Part shown: piece after piece, positions 20,186-33,147 of the stretch | Layout: every line of letters starts with the position of its first letter | Numbering within the stretch: position 1 is the stretch's first letter | DNA from: Bursaphelenchus xylophilus | Lineage: Eukaryota > Nematoda > Chromadorea > Rhabditida > Aphelenchoididae | NCBI GenBank assembly: GCA_904066235.2 | Contig: CAJFCV020000006.1 | Coordinates: forward strand, 3,162,001-3,226,000 | Reading direction: 5' to 3' | Length of the DNA: 64,000 bases | Made by a program: the position numbers and the translations under genes | The notes under the pieces: model-generated | Databases searched by the model: none | What the model saw: the letters and a program-made list of their open reading frames with translations, nothing else | What the model was told of the DNA's origin: nothing

Positions 20186-23100
20186 TTATTTCTGTTTCAC
20201 CGGCGCGAATCCCACTCTTTTCCCGGCGAAATCATGAATTTGACAATACTGCCGAATAAAGGGATCCCCAAGAATCCAGAATCCAAAGTTGCCGCTTTCA
20301 AGCATAAGCTGACACATGTTTTTATCGCCAAATAGGCCACTATTCGACAGCAGCTGTTTGGCCGGCACATGATACTCCTGCCCGCCAATTTTGAAGTGCA
20401 ATACGAAGTCGGAGTCGCAAGGCATCACACCCTCCCGTGACCTACCGCCGAGTTCTCTGACAATTCGTTGATAGTCGGCTGTTGGAGCAACGATCGGCGA
20501 GGCCCCGGTGTCAGTAATTGCATAGGCTGGGGGTAATTCGGTGTCTCCGACTGAAAAATTAGAAATTTTTGATGACATGAAAGTTTTATGATATAGTAAA
20601 GAGGTAGAGCCCAGAGGGAAAAGGTCGGATTTTTTTGGATTTTGTAGATATAAAGCGGGAGATAAAAGATTTTCTGAAAAATTTTTGAAATTTTTCTGTT
20701 TTTACTTTTTTTTAAAAAAAAAAGTAAATTTTGAAAAATTTCCGGAAATTTTCGATTTCGGAGAGTCAAAAAACATTCTTACTCCGAACGACAAATTTTT
20801 GGAAAGTTGGATCAAAAATGGCTCGCCAAAAGGTCGATCCGCAAAGTTGAAACAAAAATGGCTCGCCCATTTTGGCTGGTGAGTAGGATGCCGTTTTTAC
20901 TCACCTGCACGCCAATTTATTTTCTTCAAAACTATTTTTGCGAGCTGCGCCCGGGAATTCCAGATGTGTCAAATTTCTCTCTCCCGGAAGAAACGTTTTC
21001 ATTTTTTTTGAAGTTGTGAATCTATTTTCTCCACGAAGATGGGCTGAAAAGTGATCAAGTAAGTTAGCATTAGCAAGAGGAGATGTACTTTTTTCATTTG
21101 ACACCAAAAATTTTCCTTTTATTTCAGAGAAAGGTACAAATTTTTTCCAATTCGTAAAGCTTCATGACCATGGATAATAATGTAAGTGCGCTTATCGCGT
21201 TTTTTGTTCCGTTATTGGAGTTAACAGGTCTAGGCTGGCGAGTTCTAGAGGACACCTCACTTTAGTTTTGTTATATACTCTATCTATCAAACGCCACCAA
21301 ATTCGATTTCTAGGTGTCATGTACAATATCGAAATCCGCTCAGATCTGCCGGATTTTTGCCACGAATGCGTTCTAAACTGAGGTAATAACGTAATAAGGC
21401 TCAAATAACGTTGTTACAATAACTTGAAGATAGTTTGCATAGGTTTTACTTTAGTATAACATACTTTTGGAAAGTTAGTATAGTATTTGAAATTTTTACG
21501 TCGTTATTCCTCAAAATTTATGGGGTTTCATACATGGAGAATATACATGAGAGTGGGGTCTCCTCTAAACGTTTCCCGACTTAGAATCTTGACGTCGTAG
21601 CAAAAAAGGAGATAATCTCACTTACATTATCCATGGTCATGAAGCTTTACGAATTGGAAAAATTTTGTACCTTTCTCTGAAATAAAATGGAAATTTTTGA
21701 TGTCAAATGAAAAACGTACATCTCCTCTTGCCAATCTTACTTGATCACTTTCCAGCCCATCTTCGTGGAGAACATAGCTTCACAACGTCGCACAAACGTA
21801 AAAATAATTTTTTCGGAAGAGAAAAACTTGACACATCAGGGAAAGACTTGGCATCAACCTTGCAACCTGCAGTGCGGGGCCAAAAAGAGGAATAAAGTAA
21901 AAACAAGCTCTGACTTTCGGCGACTCCGAGCGGGGAGTAAGATCCGGTCCTACTCCCGACCTTGAAGTCGGAAAGCCAGAAATAAAATTGACTTTCTTTT
22001 GCATTTTCCTTGAAGTAAACTGAAAATTTACTTTTTTTTTAAAAAAAAAGTAAAAACAGAAAAATTTCAAAAATTTTTCAGAAAATCTTTTATCTCCCGC
22101 TTTATATAAGAGACAAGATAAAAGTTCTTGCCCAAAAGTTTTGAAATTTTTTCGAGGTCACCTTTTTTTGAAAAAGAGAGAGAGAAATGTAGGTCAAGGT
22201 ACTGGGTTGTTTTACCAGGCAAATGTGGCAAATTTAACGTAATAGCAGTTTAACGAGGGACCAAACGCCAGGACCTAGTACAATATAAAAAAACTCGCTC
22301 CCAGCTGGTTCAAAATTGATATTAGAACCAAGCTAACATCCTACGTTACCTTTAGCTATAATTAAGTTTAAAAAGTTTCGGTCAAATCAATAAGAAATGA
22401 ACATTAATGGGGCAGCAATCTTCAAAAAGTTCTAAAATTTGATGGGTTATCCCAAAAGAAAACGGGCAGTCTATAATAGATATAAAGTCGAATGGAAAGG
22501 TCTACGGGTAGAGCTTCTGCCATCCTCCGCAGGGGTTGTTGCCAGCAACGGCAATTCGCTCAAAAACACCGTTTCCCGCCATTTTGGCAATATTTTGGCA
22601 TTGTGTTTTCGGCCATATTTAACCCCTTAGGACAAAAACTAACGTCATAACTTGGCTCGCAGTGCTCGAATTAGTCCAAATACTTTTTAAAAATCAAAAA
22701 TCGGTCAACTTATGCCTGAGATATAGTTTCCAAAATGTGCCCAGGGGGATGTTTCACGTACAAAAAGGGCACTTACTCGAGTTAGCGGCATCACAGAAAA
22801 AGCGGAGAGAGCAGAGAAAAAGAGGAGTGGTAACTCGAGTGACCTGACTTTTTATCGACTTTGGCCGCACATTTTGAGCCATAACTTTTGATACAGTGGA
22901 CCAATTTGCGCCCTTCCAAAAAAATATTAATGCTGGTGGTACACAGAATAGATGGATATAAATTTGTAAATTTTTCTTCTAAATTATGCAAATTATATGC
23001 AAATTTTTTTCTTGGTATCTTAAAGCTCGTCTTTTATTAAAATCTTTATATGAACATGTTTGTTACGCTCTCAGCATCAAAGGGTTTTTTGGAGGGTGTA

Positions 23101-26100
23101 AATTGGTATACTGTATCAGGAGTAATGGCCCGCGCACGTCAAGAAAAAATAAAAGAAAAACGGGCGCCCAATGAAAAAGCCTAGAATTTTTTTTGGCATT
23201 CTGCCCTGTGCAAATCCGTTTTTGTCCAAATGGTTTGCAATATTTTGACATAAAGATTAATAGTAAATCACACGATATTGATACCAATAGAAAGCTCGAG
23301 AGCTGCTTAAGCTAATAGAACCAAAATATACCCATAATCGTAGTATTTTGACAGTTTTCCATGGCGAAGAATACAACGTCTAAATAAAAGTTTGTATCGA
23401 CGATACCGAGCCAGAGAGCACTGGAAGGAGGTATAGGCTCCACGTCAAAAAAATCCTTAAACTGTTCTTCGAGTATCTACACCGGTCCCGTCCCGCTTGA
23501 TGGGACAGTTTTTTTGATAGTTGGCCTTGAAATTTGCACTATTTTTAGCCTAGCTCGAACCATGTTCAGAAAATGCGTCACGATGACACCCATTTAGAAT
23601 GTACCAGCGGTATAAAAAACAGTTGTATACGACTAGTAGTACTCCCTAGAGTTCCCATTAAAAAAATTAGGTTAAAAATTGTTGTTATGTGCAATTTGGA
23701 TGACAGGTTTTATGAATTTTTTTTCGCTGTGAGAACCTTTGTAATGCCCGCAATTTCTTGACGTGCCGCGCAACAGTGGGCGAGAATTTTTTGGTCATAA
23801 CTTTTGTCACAGTAAACCAATTTGCAAAATTTTAAGAAAGTTTTAAAGCTGGCACCACGCTGCGTATGATGGTATCAAAATTTTTTCCGTATCTTGCATC
23901 TTAAATACCAAGAGAAAAATTTGCATATGATTTGCATAATTTCAAAGGAAATTTTACAAATTTATATGTGTATATTCGGTGTACCACCAGCATTAATATT
24001 TTTTTGGAAGGGCGTAAATTGGTCCACTGTATGAAAAGATATGGCCTAAAATGTCCGGCCAAGTCCGTAAAAAGTCGCCCGATTCGCCAATCAAAAAGAA
24101 GAGGGATCACTCAAGTTACTCGCTCCTCTTTTTCTCTGCTCTCTCCTCTTTTTGCGTGATGCCGCTAACTCAAGTTAGTGCCCTTTTGTACGTGAAACAT
24201 CCCCCAGTAGTTACTATAAGTATGAAAAACCGATTTTGAAGGTTCAAAAAAGGAGGTTTTGGAAAATATAATCTTCAATAACCCTGGTAGTGGTCGATGG
24301 ATTTTGATAAAACTTGGCGAAATTATAATTCACGGCATGGAAATTCTCTGTGCAAATTTTTAAAATTTTCCGTCCATCATACCATGAGTTACCGTAGTAG
24401 CTGGATTACTGTAGAAAAATCAAAATTTTAATTTTTAGTGGAAAATGTCCAGCAGTCCTTGGGGAATGAGAATATGTGCGACTTAGAACTATTTCTGAAG
24501 CTTGATATTGATTTTTTGACGATTTTCTGAGTTTTCCCCGATATTATCCATGATGATTTCGTCCGAGCTAGGACGAATTGAGCGGCGTAAAAAGTGTTGA
24601 CATGTTGGAAATGTAATAAGAATATGAGAAACACAAGAAGATTGACGATTTAAGAATAATATTCATGTTTTTTACACGTTTTTGAGATTTTTGATGATTT
24701 TTTGGAAGATGGGAAATTGAATCACAGGTAAGAAGGCCGTGAAAGTAAATTGAAAACATCAGACAGGCCATTTGATTGTCAAATCCATCGCCAGACTCCA
24801 GGAAAAACCAATGTATAGCATTTGAGAAGGTAAATTATATTATTCATGACATCTGGATAAAAATTCTCCAATTATTCATCATTATTGGTCATAAATTGAG
24901 CCGATTGCCCATTTATAACAAAAAACATACCAATATCCTTATGAATATACAGGTTTAAGCCAATGGAAGGTCGGGGATTTGTAATGAAAAAAATATTTTA
25001 GACAAAATTAGTCGAAAAATAGTGAAATACTATTCAAACTTGACTAAAAGCTAACTTTTAAAAACTTTTTTCGATGTATTTTTTCATTGCCAGCAAGGTT
25101 CTAAGTAGTAAATGAGGTTTTCCTGTCTTACAAACCGCTTTTACTTCCAAAAACAAAAATTTTTTTGCTCAAAACAGAATGCCAAAAAAAATTGGCACCC
25201 CAATTTTTCGTTTCAAGACAAAAAATTAAAAAAGGGGCCGGGCCCAAATTTTTTCAGGCCCCACGGCCCGGCCCGAAAAACCAATCCCAGGCCCCACGGC
25301 CCGGCCCCCGAAACCTTGGGCCCGGCCCGGCCCTTTTCAAAATTTCCAAAGCCCGGCCCCCTGCCATGTCTGCAAAAATCCACTTACTTCTCGCTCCATC
25401 CAACTTGAATTTCCAATGAATTGAATTGGGGATAATATCGACATATCCCTTGACATTGCAACAACGCTCTTTGTCATAGTCACCGAAGGTGATAACACCT
25501 CCATCGTCACAATCACCATCGCATTTCTTCAAGTAGGCCGTGAAAATCGGCTTGTCCATGATGCCCTCTTTGACGGCCTCGTCGAAAATGTTGGTTGCCG
25601 GATCGTTGGGTTTTGGGAAGGAGAGTCCTAGGATACCCTCGTCCGTGAATTGCATCTGTTCTCCAGCGCCGAAAGTCACCTTGTTCTTGAATTTCAATTG
25701 TTTTCCGCCTTTGGCGCCGAACTGGAACGGGATTTTGATTTTAAATGTCATTAAGTTTTCGAGATGACATTTTGACAAGTTTCTAGCAAGACTAAATGAA
25801 AAAATTGAATAAATTTTTTTTGAACATTCACATTTTTTAATTATTCAATTTTTCAGTTATAATTCAAAACTCTAATTTTCTGTGCTTTAGGAGGCAGTAC
25901 ATACTAGAATTTAGAAATTTTCTAGTCAAGAAGGCTTTTTGAATTTCAAAAAAAATCAAATTTTTCCCAAAAATCCCAAAAAAACTCACCGCAAAAACAT
26001 CCTTGTAATAGGTCCCAATCGCTGCTCCTGTTCCATACTCGACTCTAAAAGGAATTCCAGTGTTCTCCGCCGTGGCTCCAGGACGATACACATCGGTGTT

Positions 26101-26749
26101 CGGGCATTTATTCACCATCGGACCCGTGGACACACAGCCCTCCTTCGGCACCCAAATCATACTGGACCCAGTGTCGAAGACGACGTTGAACTGTTGTGGA
26201 GGGTCGCCGAGAGTGATGCGGCCCCGATACTCCATGTCATGGCGGTTGTTGATACGTTGGCCGTACACATCGTAAATTACACTGGACTTGTTGGCTGTAA
26301 GTGGAAAAATTACGATTTTTACGGGTAAAATACGTTTTGGGGAAGGTCTCTATTATTTTTAGAAATGAAAGTAGGAAATGCTAAGCAGAAATTATGCCAT
26401 GAAAAGAGTTGATTTAGCAGAGTAAAGCTACAGCGAGCGATTTTGATGACCAAAATCGAGTTTTTATGCGAGTTTTTTTGACTGCTTTGAAACTACCATA
26501 TGTATTACTCATTTTAGGCGGTAATAGGATACTTGAGATGCTCTTTCGAATGGCATCAGCAGTTTTTTGATACCTCTTACCAAACCTTAGATACTGCAAT
26601 TTTCCACGGGATAGGTACACCTTCTCAGCGAAGCGTAAAAAGAGCCCAACTATCGCAATTTCTCATCAAAAATCTTACCCAAAACTCTCTGAACTCCGAC
26701 CTTGAACGAAGCCGAATACACACCACACACCAAGAACAACAGACACCAT
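20186..26749 (-). CDS. Pepsin-like (A1) aspartic protease, tandem unit delta
   Basis: Predicted secreted protease. Minus-strand exons: signal exon 26749-26679 (MVSVVLGVWCVFGFVQG), first-domain exon 26294-25990 (VVFDTGSSMIWVP; flap VEYGTGAAIG), middle exon 25721-25388 (ILGLSFPKPNDPATN; CCNVKGYVDIIP), last exon 20550-20186 (AITDTGASPIVAP; FWILGDPFIRQYCQ; stop). Exon lengths 305, 334 and 365 nt join in phase with no stop. A propeptide exon in 26295-26678 is unresolved. The second active site reads DTGAS where DTGTS/DTGSS is usual, though the Asp and Gly are kept. Intron 3 is 4837 bp and almost entirely transposon: a foldback, a rearranged hAT-like copy and a third element nested in it. Whether it still splices correctly is uncertain. 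Confidence 0.72.
20652..22103. mobile_element. Foldback element, AAAGCGGGAG ends, copy 2
   Basis: Almost identical to 6872-8333, 1452 bp, flanked by ATAT. The paralogous intron near 19151 reads GTAGATATAAGAGAC uninterrupted, giving a second independent empty site with the same ATAT target. Confidence 0.9.
22104..22557. other. No gene; repeat fragments
   Basis: 22195-22440 is a diverged copy of 10240-10500 (GTACTGGGTTGTTTTACCA, GCCAGGACCTAGTACAATAT). The rest is short repeat debris inside intron 3 of the unit-delta protease. Confidence 0.5.
22558..25374. mobile_element. Rearranged second copy of the hAT-like palindromic element
   Basis: 22558-22745 plus 24208-25374 match 17716-19082, including the CCCGGCC-rich end and the terminus CTGCCATGTCTG at 25363-25374. 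The left terminus and one arm are missing. The right end lies five bases before the 5' splice site complement of the unit-delta middle exon. It is interrupted by the element at 22746-24204. Confidence 0.78.
22746..24204. mobile_element. Foldback element with GGGGATGTTTCACGTAC ends, CAG duplication
   Basis: Inverted ends GGGGATGTTTCACGTACAAA with arms extending several hundred bp (shared TTAATGCTGGTGGTACAC words), flanked by CAG at 22743-22745 and 24205-24207. The intact hAT-like copy at about 17885-17900 reads GTGCCCAGTAGTTAC with no insert, so CAG is the 3-bp duplication. No transposase seen. A half copy of a relative begins near 19309. Confidence 0.83.
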
Positions 26750-27211
26750 AAAGCGGGCCGCGAAATCATTTTGGACGGGGGAATGAGCTTGTTCCGAATC
26801 CAAAATCCCACTATTTATGTTCAAATTGACGTTCGAGGAGAACGACCCATTAAACCATGTTACAACTGTTTAAACAGACGCTAAATTTAACCCATGTCCC
26901 CAACAGCTACAAGTCAAACTGCGCGTGTGCATTTGAAATACGTACGAGCGGCGGAAATGAGTCGGTTTTTGCCATATGGACAAATGTTGCATACGTGGGT
27001 TGGATATCTGGGCTTGATTTAGATCACAACCTCTACGGAGGTCTGACATCAACAACTATATAATGGGCGTCCCTGTTTGCTTTGCCAAAGCTGCGTAGGG
27101 TCTTGTGGGTCTAGTTTATTTGAACAATATTGTAAACAACATACAACGGATATGGTCCTTTCCAGTGTTCTTCGGGACCAATCGTTGTCCTCCTCGCTAG
27201 GCTCCTGTTTC
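26750..27211. other. Protease-unit upstream region and spacer, delta copy
   Basis: Equivalent to 13466-13928; includes an empty site for the AAAGCGGGAG foldback at about 26971. No gene. Confidence 0.65.
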
Positions 27212-27745
27212 GCACATTTGCGGGCAGCCTGGGACATTTGCGGGCAACCGACGCTTGCGGGCAACCGGCATCTGAGGGAAACAGGGCTGAGGTAGAAATA
27301 TTACAGCGATATTTTGGAAATTTGCCGACATTTGCGGGCAACAGGAAAAAAGAATCACACATATTGTATTGGAACTGTTGCCCGCAAATGTCGGAAAACT
27401 TCCAAAATATCGCCGTAATTTTTCCATCTCCACATTGTTATTCTCAAGTGCCGGTTGCCCGAAAATGTCGGCTGCCCGCAAATGTCGACCCTGCCCGAAA
27501 ATGACGGTGCTGGCCGCAAATGTCGGCTGCCCGCAAAGTGACTGCCTGCAAAATTAAAGTGGATTAATTCAATAGATTCGTGTATTTACCAGCACCGTGG
27601 AGATGTCAATGCAAAATTTTTGTCATACTACGACGATTACTGTAGCAAAATTATAATCCTAATCAGTAAATGTCGGCTGTCCGCAAATTGGTTGCCCGTA
27701 AGTGTCGCGACGCCTCATTTTCTGCGACACTAGTGGGCATGTAAT
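27212..27745. repeat. TTGCGGGCA / TGCCCGCAA motif array 3
   Basis: Shortest of the three clear arrays. Direct copies at 27214-27345 give way to inverted copies at 27377-27545, plus degenerate GTTGCCCGTAAGTGTCGCG at 27691-27710. Confidence 0.75.
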
Positions 27746-29768
27746 TTGTGTGTTGCCGATAGAAGAATTGCTATTTTTCTACCGTAATTTACGTCGTATG
27801 ATAAAAATTTTGCATTGAACTCCCTTTTACTGATAAGTACACGAATTCAAAAAAAAATTCATTTCAATCCATGAATTTCTTGCAAAGTGACGGAGTTTGT
27901 TTTTGAAAAACTGGTTTCTGAACTTTTAAAAATGTCTGGTTAGCCCTATGCTAACCCTATGCATTGAAGCCATTTATGCACCTGAAATACACATGGTTCT
28001 TCTATGCAGTGCCCGGCAATTAAAAGTTCGAGAGTTTACTTTTAATTTTCGGGCAGTATAGCTTTCCGCAAGTGTGCGTCCGGCTTATTGCTGACTTTTC
28101 CCGAACTAGAGAAAAGTACTTTTTCTCCCGCAGAGAAGACGGTTCACGGCCTCAAATTTACTACCACTAATGTAATAGTAAATTTGAGGCAGAACTCGGA
28201 AAGACGAGATTTCCAGCGGTTTTTGCACTTTGCGTACTTTGAGAAGTGCGTAAAGTGCGAGAGGGACGATAGATAAAATCGCCGTGTCTCGATGTAAAGG
28301 TGGTCATATAAGAATTCAAAAATTTTTTCCCCAAATCGCGATTTTCAGTGCACAAAAAAGTCGACGCCCAAATCGAAAAATTGGCGTCGACTTAAGACCC
28401 CGATGTTTAACTCGGCATCCAATTCCAAAATTTTTAAAGTGTGCACCAAATTCCGCAATTCGTTATTGACTTAAGCCTTCGGTGCAGACTTAGCTTTTTA
28501 TGGGAACAGTTGACCCATTTTTTATTCCTGCTCGAGTACAGGGTGCACATCAAACCGCGGTTTGACGTCTAGATTTCCCGTTTTCTTCTCGGATAAAGCA
28601 CCAAATTTAGGAATGTTGTGATGCTTGTTGTACCATGGATAATGCAAGTCAATTTTCCTATTTTTTGTGCAAACTCGCCAAAAAATGGACAAATATAGGT
28701 TTAGGACTGGCCACTAGGTTAATTATACAATGAAAATATGACTAATTTTAAGGAATAGCAGCTTGTCCGAGGGGCCAAATACGTGAAGCAAGTACAACAT
28801 AAAAACTTGGTGAAACTCAATGTTTCTGGTTCGAAATTTATATTACAATAAAGCTAAAAGCCTATTCTACCTTTAGCCATAATTTGGTTTTCAACCACTT
28901 TATATAAGAGTGAAGAAATAAGATCGCACCGGTCGTTCCGAAGCGAAACGTTAAAAACGCTTTCCTCAATTTTTTTTGAAAAAATAGAATGGAAAAAATG
29001 AGGCCGACATGAGAAAAAAAGCTCGGGAAAGCAAATTTAGCGTATTTTTCAAAATTTGAAAACCGGTCTTATTTCTTCACTTTTATATCCATGGAGTTAG
29101 TTTTAGGCTAATACATATAAACCTTCGTATCACGAAACCTTTCTATACCAAATATTACAACCGTTTATGTTATGTAATATTAGGTACGACTGAACATCCG
29201 TTGCTTATTTATCCCTTCTTCTTGTAAAGTTCAGAACGGATAATGTGCAAAAAATTGTTAAAATAAGCCACACTTGCGGACAACCATTTATATCGACAAA
29301 GATCGTTGGGTATTTCGGCTATACCTGCAAATTTTGGACTAAAAACTTCAGAGATCGATATATGGCCACTTAAGCTAAATTTTCTGCTTTCTGATTAGTC
29401 ATCCAAAAGCATCTTATTTATTACTGACTTACATCATTACTGACAAGGTACCATATTGAATATAACTTTTTTGCAGAGAACTTCTCTCAACTTTTAAAAC
29501 CCCTTAAAAATACTTTGACATAGATGTAACAACATATCAAAAATGCGCGAAAATAAAAGGGGTGGTATTTGAGTTACGCTACTTTTAATCTTGATCGTAC
29601 AGTACACTGAAGCTGTTGGGGACATGGGTTAAATTTAGCGTTTGTTTAAACAGTTGAACATGGTTTAATGGGTCGTTCTCCTCGAACGTCAATTTGGGCA
29701 TAAATAGTGGGATTTTGGATTCGGAACAAGCTCATTCCCCCGTCCAAAATGATTTCGCGGCCCGCTGG
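27746..29768. other. No gene; inversion boundary and repeats
   Basis: 27890-28040 matches 41110-41400 (GTCTGGTTAGCC, CTATGCTAAC). 28140-28200 and 28350-28400 are short hairpins (AAATTTGAGG and AAGTCGACGCC inverted). 28620-28890 matches 40140-40500 inverted. 29430-29600 is one inverted partial unit of the 298-bp satellite. From about 29610 the protease-unit spacer resumes in inverted orientation. No convincing ORF. Confidence 0.5.
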
Positions 29769-31158
29769 ATGGTGTCTGTTGTTCTTGGTGTGTGGTGTGT
29801 ATTCGGCTTCGTTCAAGGTCGAAGTTCAGAGAGTTTTGAGTAAGATTTTTGATGAGAAATTGCGATAGTTGGGCTCTTTTTACGCTTCGCTGAGAAGGTG
29901 TACCTATCCCGTGGAAAATTGCAGGATCTAAGGTTTGGTAAGAGGTATCAAAAAACTGTTGATGCCATTCGAAAGAGCATCTCGAGTATCCTATTATCGC
30001 CTAAAATCAGTAATACATATAGTAGTTTCAAAGGAGTCAAAAAAACTCGCATAAAAACTCGATTTTGGTCATCAAAATCGCTCGCTGTAGCTTTACTCTG
30101 CTAAATCAACTCTTTTCATGGCATAATTTCTGCTTAGCATTTCCTACTTTCATTTCTAAAAATAATAGAGACCTTCCCCAAAACGTATTTTACCCGCAAA
30201 AATCGTAATTTTTCCACTTACAGCCAACAAGTCCAGTGTAATTTACGATGTCTACGGCCAACGTCTCAACAGCCGCAATAACATGGAGTATCGGGGCCGC
30301 ATGACCCTCGGCGACCCTCCACAAGAGTTCAACGTCGTCTGCGACACTGGATCCGATATTCTTTGGGTGCCGAAGGAGGGATGTAAGTCCGCGGGTCCGC
30401 TAGTGAAGAAATGCCCGAACACCGATGTGTATTCTCCTGGAGCGACGGCGGAGAACACAGAAATCCTTTTAAAATCGAGTATGGAACAGGATCAGCGATT
30501 GGGACCTATTACAAGGGATTTTTTGCGGTGAGTTTTTTGGGATTTTTGGAAAATTTTGAATTTTTTTTTTGAAATTCAAAAAGGCTTTTTGTCTAGAAAT
30601 TTTCTAAATTCTAGTATGTACTGCCTTCCGAAGCACAGAAAATAAGTTTTTTAACCCATAACTGAAAATTTGAATAATAAAAAAATTTGAATATTCAAAA
30701 AAATTAATTAAATTTTTTCATTTAGTCTTGCTAAAAACTTGTCAAAATGTCAAAACTTAATGGCCATTTTCATTTTTTTACACCCTAAAATACCCAATTT
30801 AAAATCAAAAAACCCCATTTCCAGTTCGGCGCCAAGGACGGAAAATAATTGAAATTCAAGAACAAGGTGACTTTCGGCGCTGGAAAACGGATGACATTCA
30901 GTGACGAAGGTATCCTCGGACTCTCCTTCCCCGACGCCGGCAAAAAGGGAACCAACATTTTCGACGAGGCCGTCAAACAAGGCCTCATGGACAAGCCAAT
31001 TTTCACGGTCTACAAGAAGAAATGCAATGGTAATTGCGAGGATGGAGGTGTTATTACCTTCGGTGACTATGACAAAGAGCATTGTTGCAATGTCAAGGGA
31101 TATGTCGATATTATCCCCAATGCAGTTGATTGGAAATTTAAGTTGGATGGAGCGAGAG
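29769..31158 (+). pseudogene. Inverted aspartic protease pseudogene (unit epsilon)
   Basis: Plus-strand exons: signal exon 29769-29839 (MVSVVLGVWCVFGFVQG), first-domain exon 30224-30527 ([13 protein letters not shown]), middle exon 30825-31158. It differs from the open units by a 1-bp deletion near 30459 (AENT then a shifted frame; 304 nt instead of 305) and a CAA to TAA stop at 30846-30848. The residue before the catalytic Asp is Cys instead of Phe. The last exon is absent: a mariner fossil lies downstream instead. The unit is in opposite orientation to its neighbours. Confidence 0.92.
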
Positions 31159-32749
31159 GTACGTGGATTTTTGGGGTGAAAAAAGTAATCAGAAATATGT
31201 TAAAGTAGAAAGGAATATGTTTTACTGACATTTTGTACAAATTTAGAAGGCATTTTCTTCAAATATTGGACTGATTTTTGGCTTGCGAGTTGCTGAAAAA
31301 GCTGAGATCTTTTGGTCGAAAAATGTCGAAAATTGAATTCTTTAAAACTTTTTGGAAACAAAAAGCAAGTTTCAAAAGAGAGTTTTTGACAACTCGAAGG
31401 ATGGTCCGGACATTTCGAAAAAACGACCAACTCAGAATCTTTTGATATTTTGCATAGTTGTTGTGGTTGTCCAACAAATAATGACCCTCTTCGAGAGGGG
31501 TAAAGTCTAAAGTCTCTAAACAAGGTAAGCGTTGATGGAATTTCGAAATATTATACCGTTTTGTAGCTGAGATCTCAGGCTTTCGTTTGATGTATCGTTT
31601 GCCATATTTGGACCAAATTACAGTAATCTAGCCTTAATAAAAAATTATCAAAAAAAGGTTGGTTCGCACTATCATATTGTACCGGCAAAAACAGAATGCG
31701 AAAGTTTCAGAAGCTACGTAAAATATCAACGCCATGTTCGGCTAGTGTGTTCTGTGTCTGAATATGGTGAAACGGTGGTTTAAAAATTTTCGATCTGACG
31801 GCGAGGGACCCAAAGATAAAGTACGGCATCCAGACTTTATGAATTTACCCTGAGGTCATTGGTTGACGCCCGTCCTAGAATCAACATCCGACGCATCTGT
31901 GACATCATCTGGGTGTTGAAATAATTGGGAGCTAACTCTTCGACGTTGATTAAATTCAACAAAATGCTGGGCAACTTGCTACCACATTATTGGATCAAAG
32001 CAAAGAATGAAGGGGCCACATTTCCCGTTTTTGCGAGCCGGAAAACAATTTTTCTGGATCAGATTGTGGCCTATGATGAAAACCGGGTCTACTACGACAA
32101 TCAGACGAGACATGCCTAATGGAGTTCTCCGAGGGCTTCACCGTGGCACTTGTCAAAGCTCGGCTCCCCCCAAAACAAAGTGATGACTACTTCTTGATGG
32201 TGCAGCATGGGAATAGTAAAATATAGCTTCTTGAAAGCCGGCTAAAATGTAAATACCATCCCCTAATGTACCCAGATAGACAGTTTGTGGCAGCATCTGC
32301 CTTCAACGATGCGCCGCAGAAGTCCAAAAATTCTTAGCGGCAGCAGGAACCTCGCCGTTGAAAAATGACCCTCCAGAAGCCGATTTAATAGAGATACAAG
32401 ACTGTCCCTCGTCCAGCGTATTTGCCAAAGCTGGCTTACACATACCACCATCCGGTCAAGAATCTAGCACGTTTCATCAGTGGTAGGGAATTCGACAATC
32501 AAGACGCCCTTGAAAAGGCCTTCAAAAGTTTCATCGGCTCCAGAAGCCGGGGTTTCTAACAAGGGAAGTCACTTTTTTCGCAGACGGACTTCGGAACGGG
32601 ACCTAGTAGGTTTCAAACCTGAAGCGTCTACGATCATACAACTGATTTCCAAAAGTGTTTACGGGGCTTCTCGGCCGAGAAAATCGACCGCAAAGTTTAG
32701 CCGAAATGAGCGAATAGCCTCCTCAAAAGAAACAGCTTATTTCATCTGC

Positions 32750-32819
32750 AGTGGTGGCCGAGTGGTCAGCGCGCTCGCTTTTTGCGCCAGAAGAGGCGGG
32801 TTCGATCCCTTGCGCAGTT
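32750..32819 (+). pseudogene. tRNA-like sequence in element D, left arm
   Basis: GTGGCCGAGTGGTCAGCGCG (Ser/Leu-like box A) and GGCGGGTTCGATCCC (box B) are both well kept; the anticodon arm (GCGCTCGCTTTTTGCGCC) is irregular, so the identity is unclear. Inverted partner at 33075-33147. Confidence 0.6.
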
Positions 32820-33074
32820 TATTATCTTTTTTGGTTCGTAAATATTGATTTAGTATGTAAACATAAAATGTATACACTTTTGTAATTTTTTACAGTAATT
32901 TAAACATAAATTCAAAGCTGAATGTTCATGAATATTGTAAAGCCAAAACAGGGCTGGGTTGATGAAGATATACTTTCTAAATTTGTGTTTTATTAAAAAT
33001 TGCTAATAATTAGGATATGTGATGTTAACGGCATCTCTCTATTTGATTCAATTGTCAAAAGAAATGCATCCGCA

Positions 33075-33147
33075 GACGACCGAAGTCGAACTCACGTCTT
33101 CTGGCGCAAAAAGCGAGCGCGCTGACCACTCGGCCACCACTGCAGAT
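33075..33147 (-). pseudogene. tRNA-like sequence in element D, right arm
   Basis: Reverse-complement partner of the copy at 32750-32819. Box A is intact, but box B (GAGTTCGACTTC) has diverged from the left copy. Confidence 0.58.
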
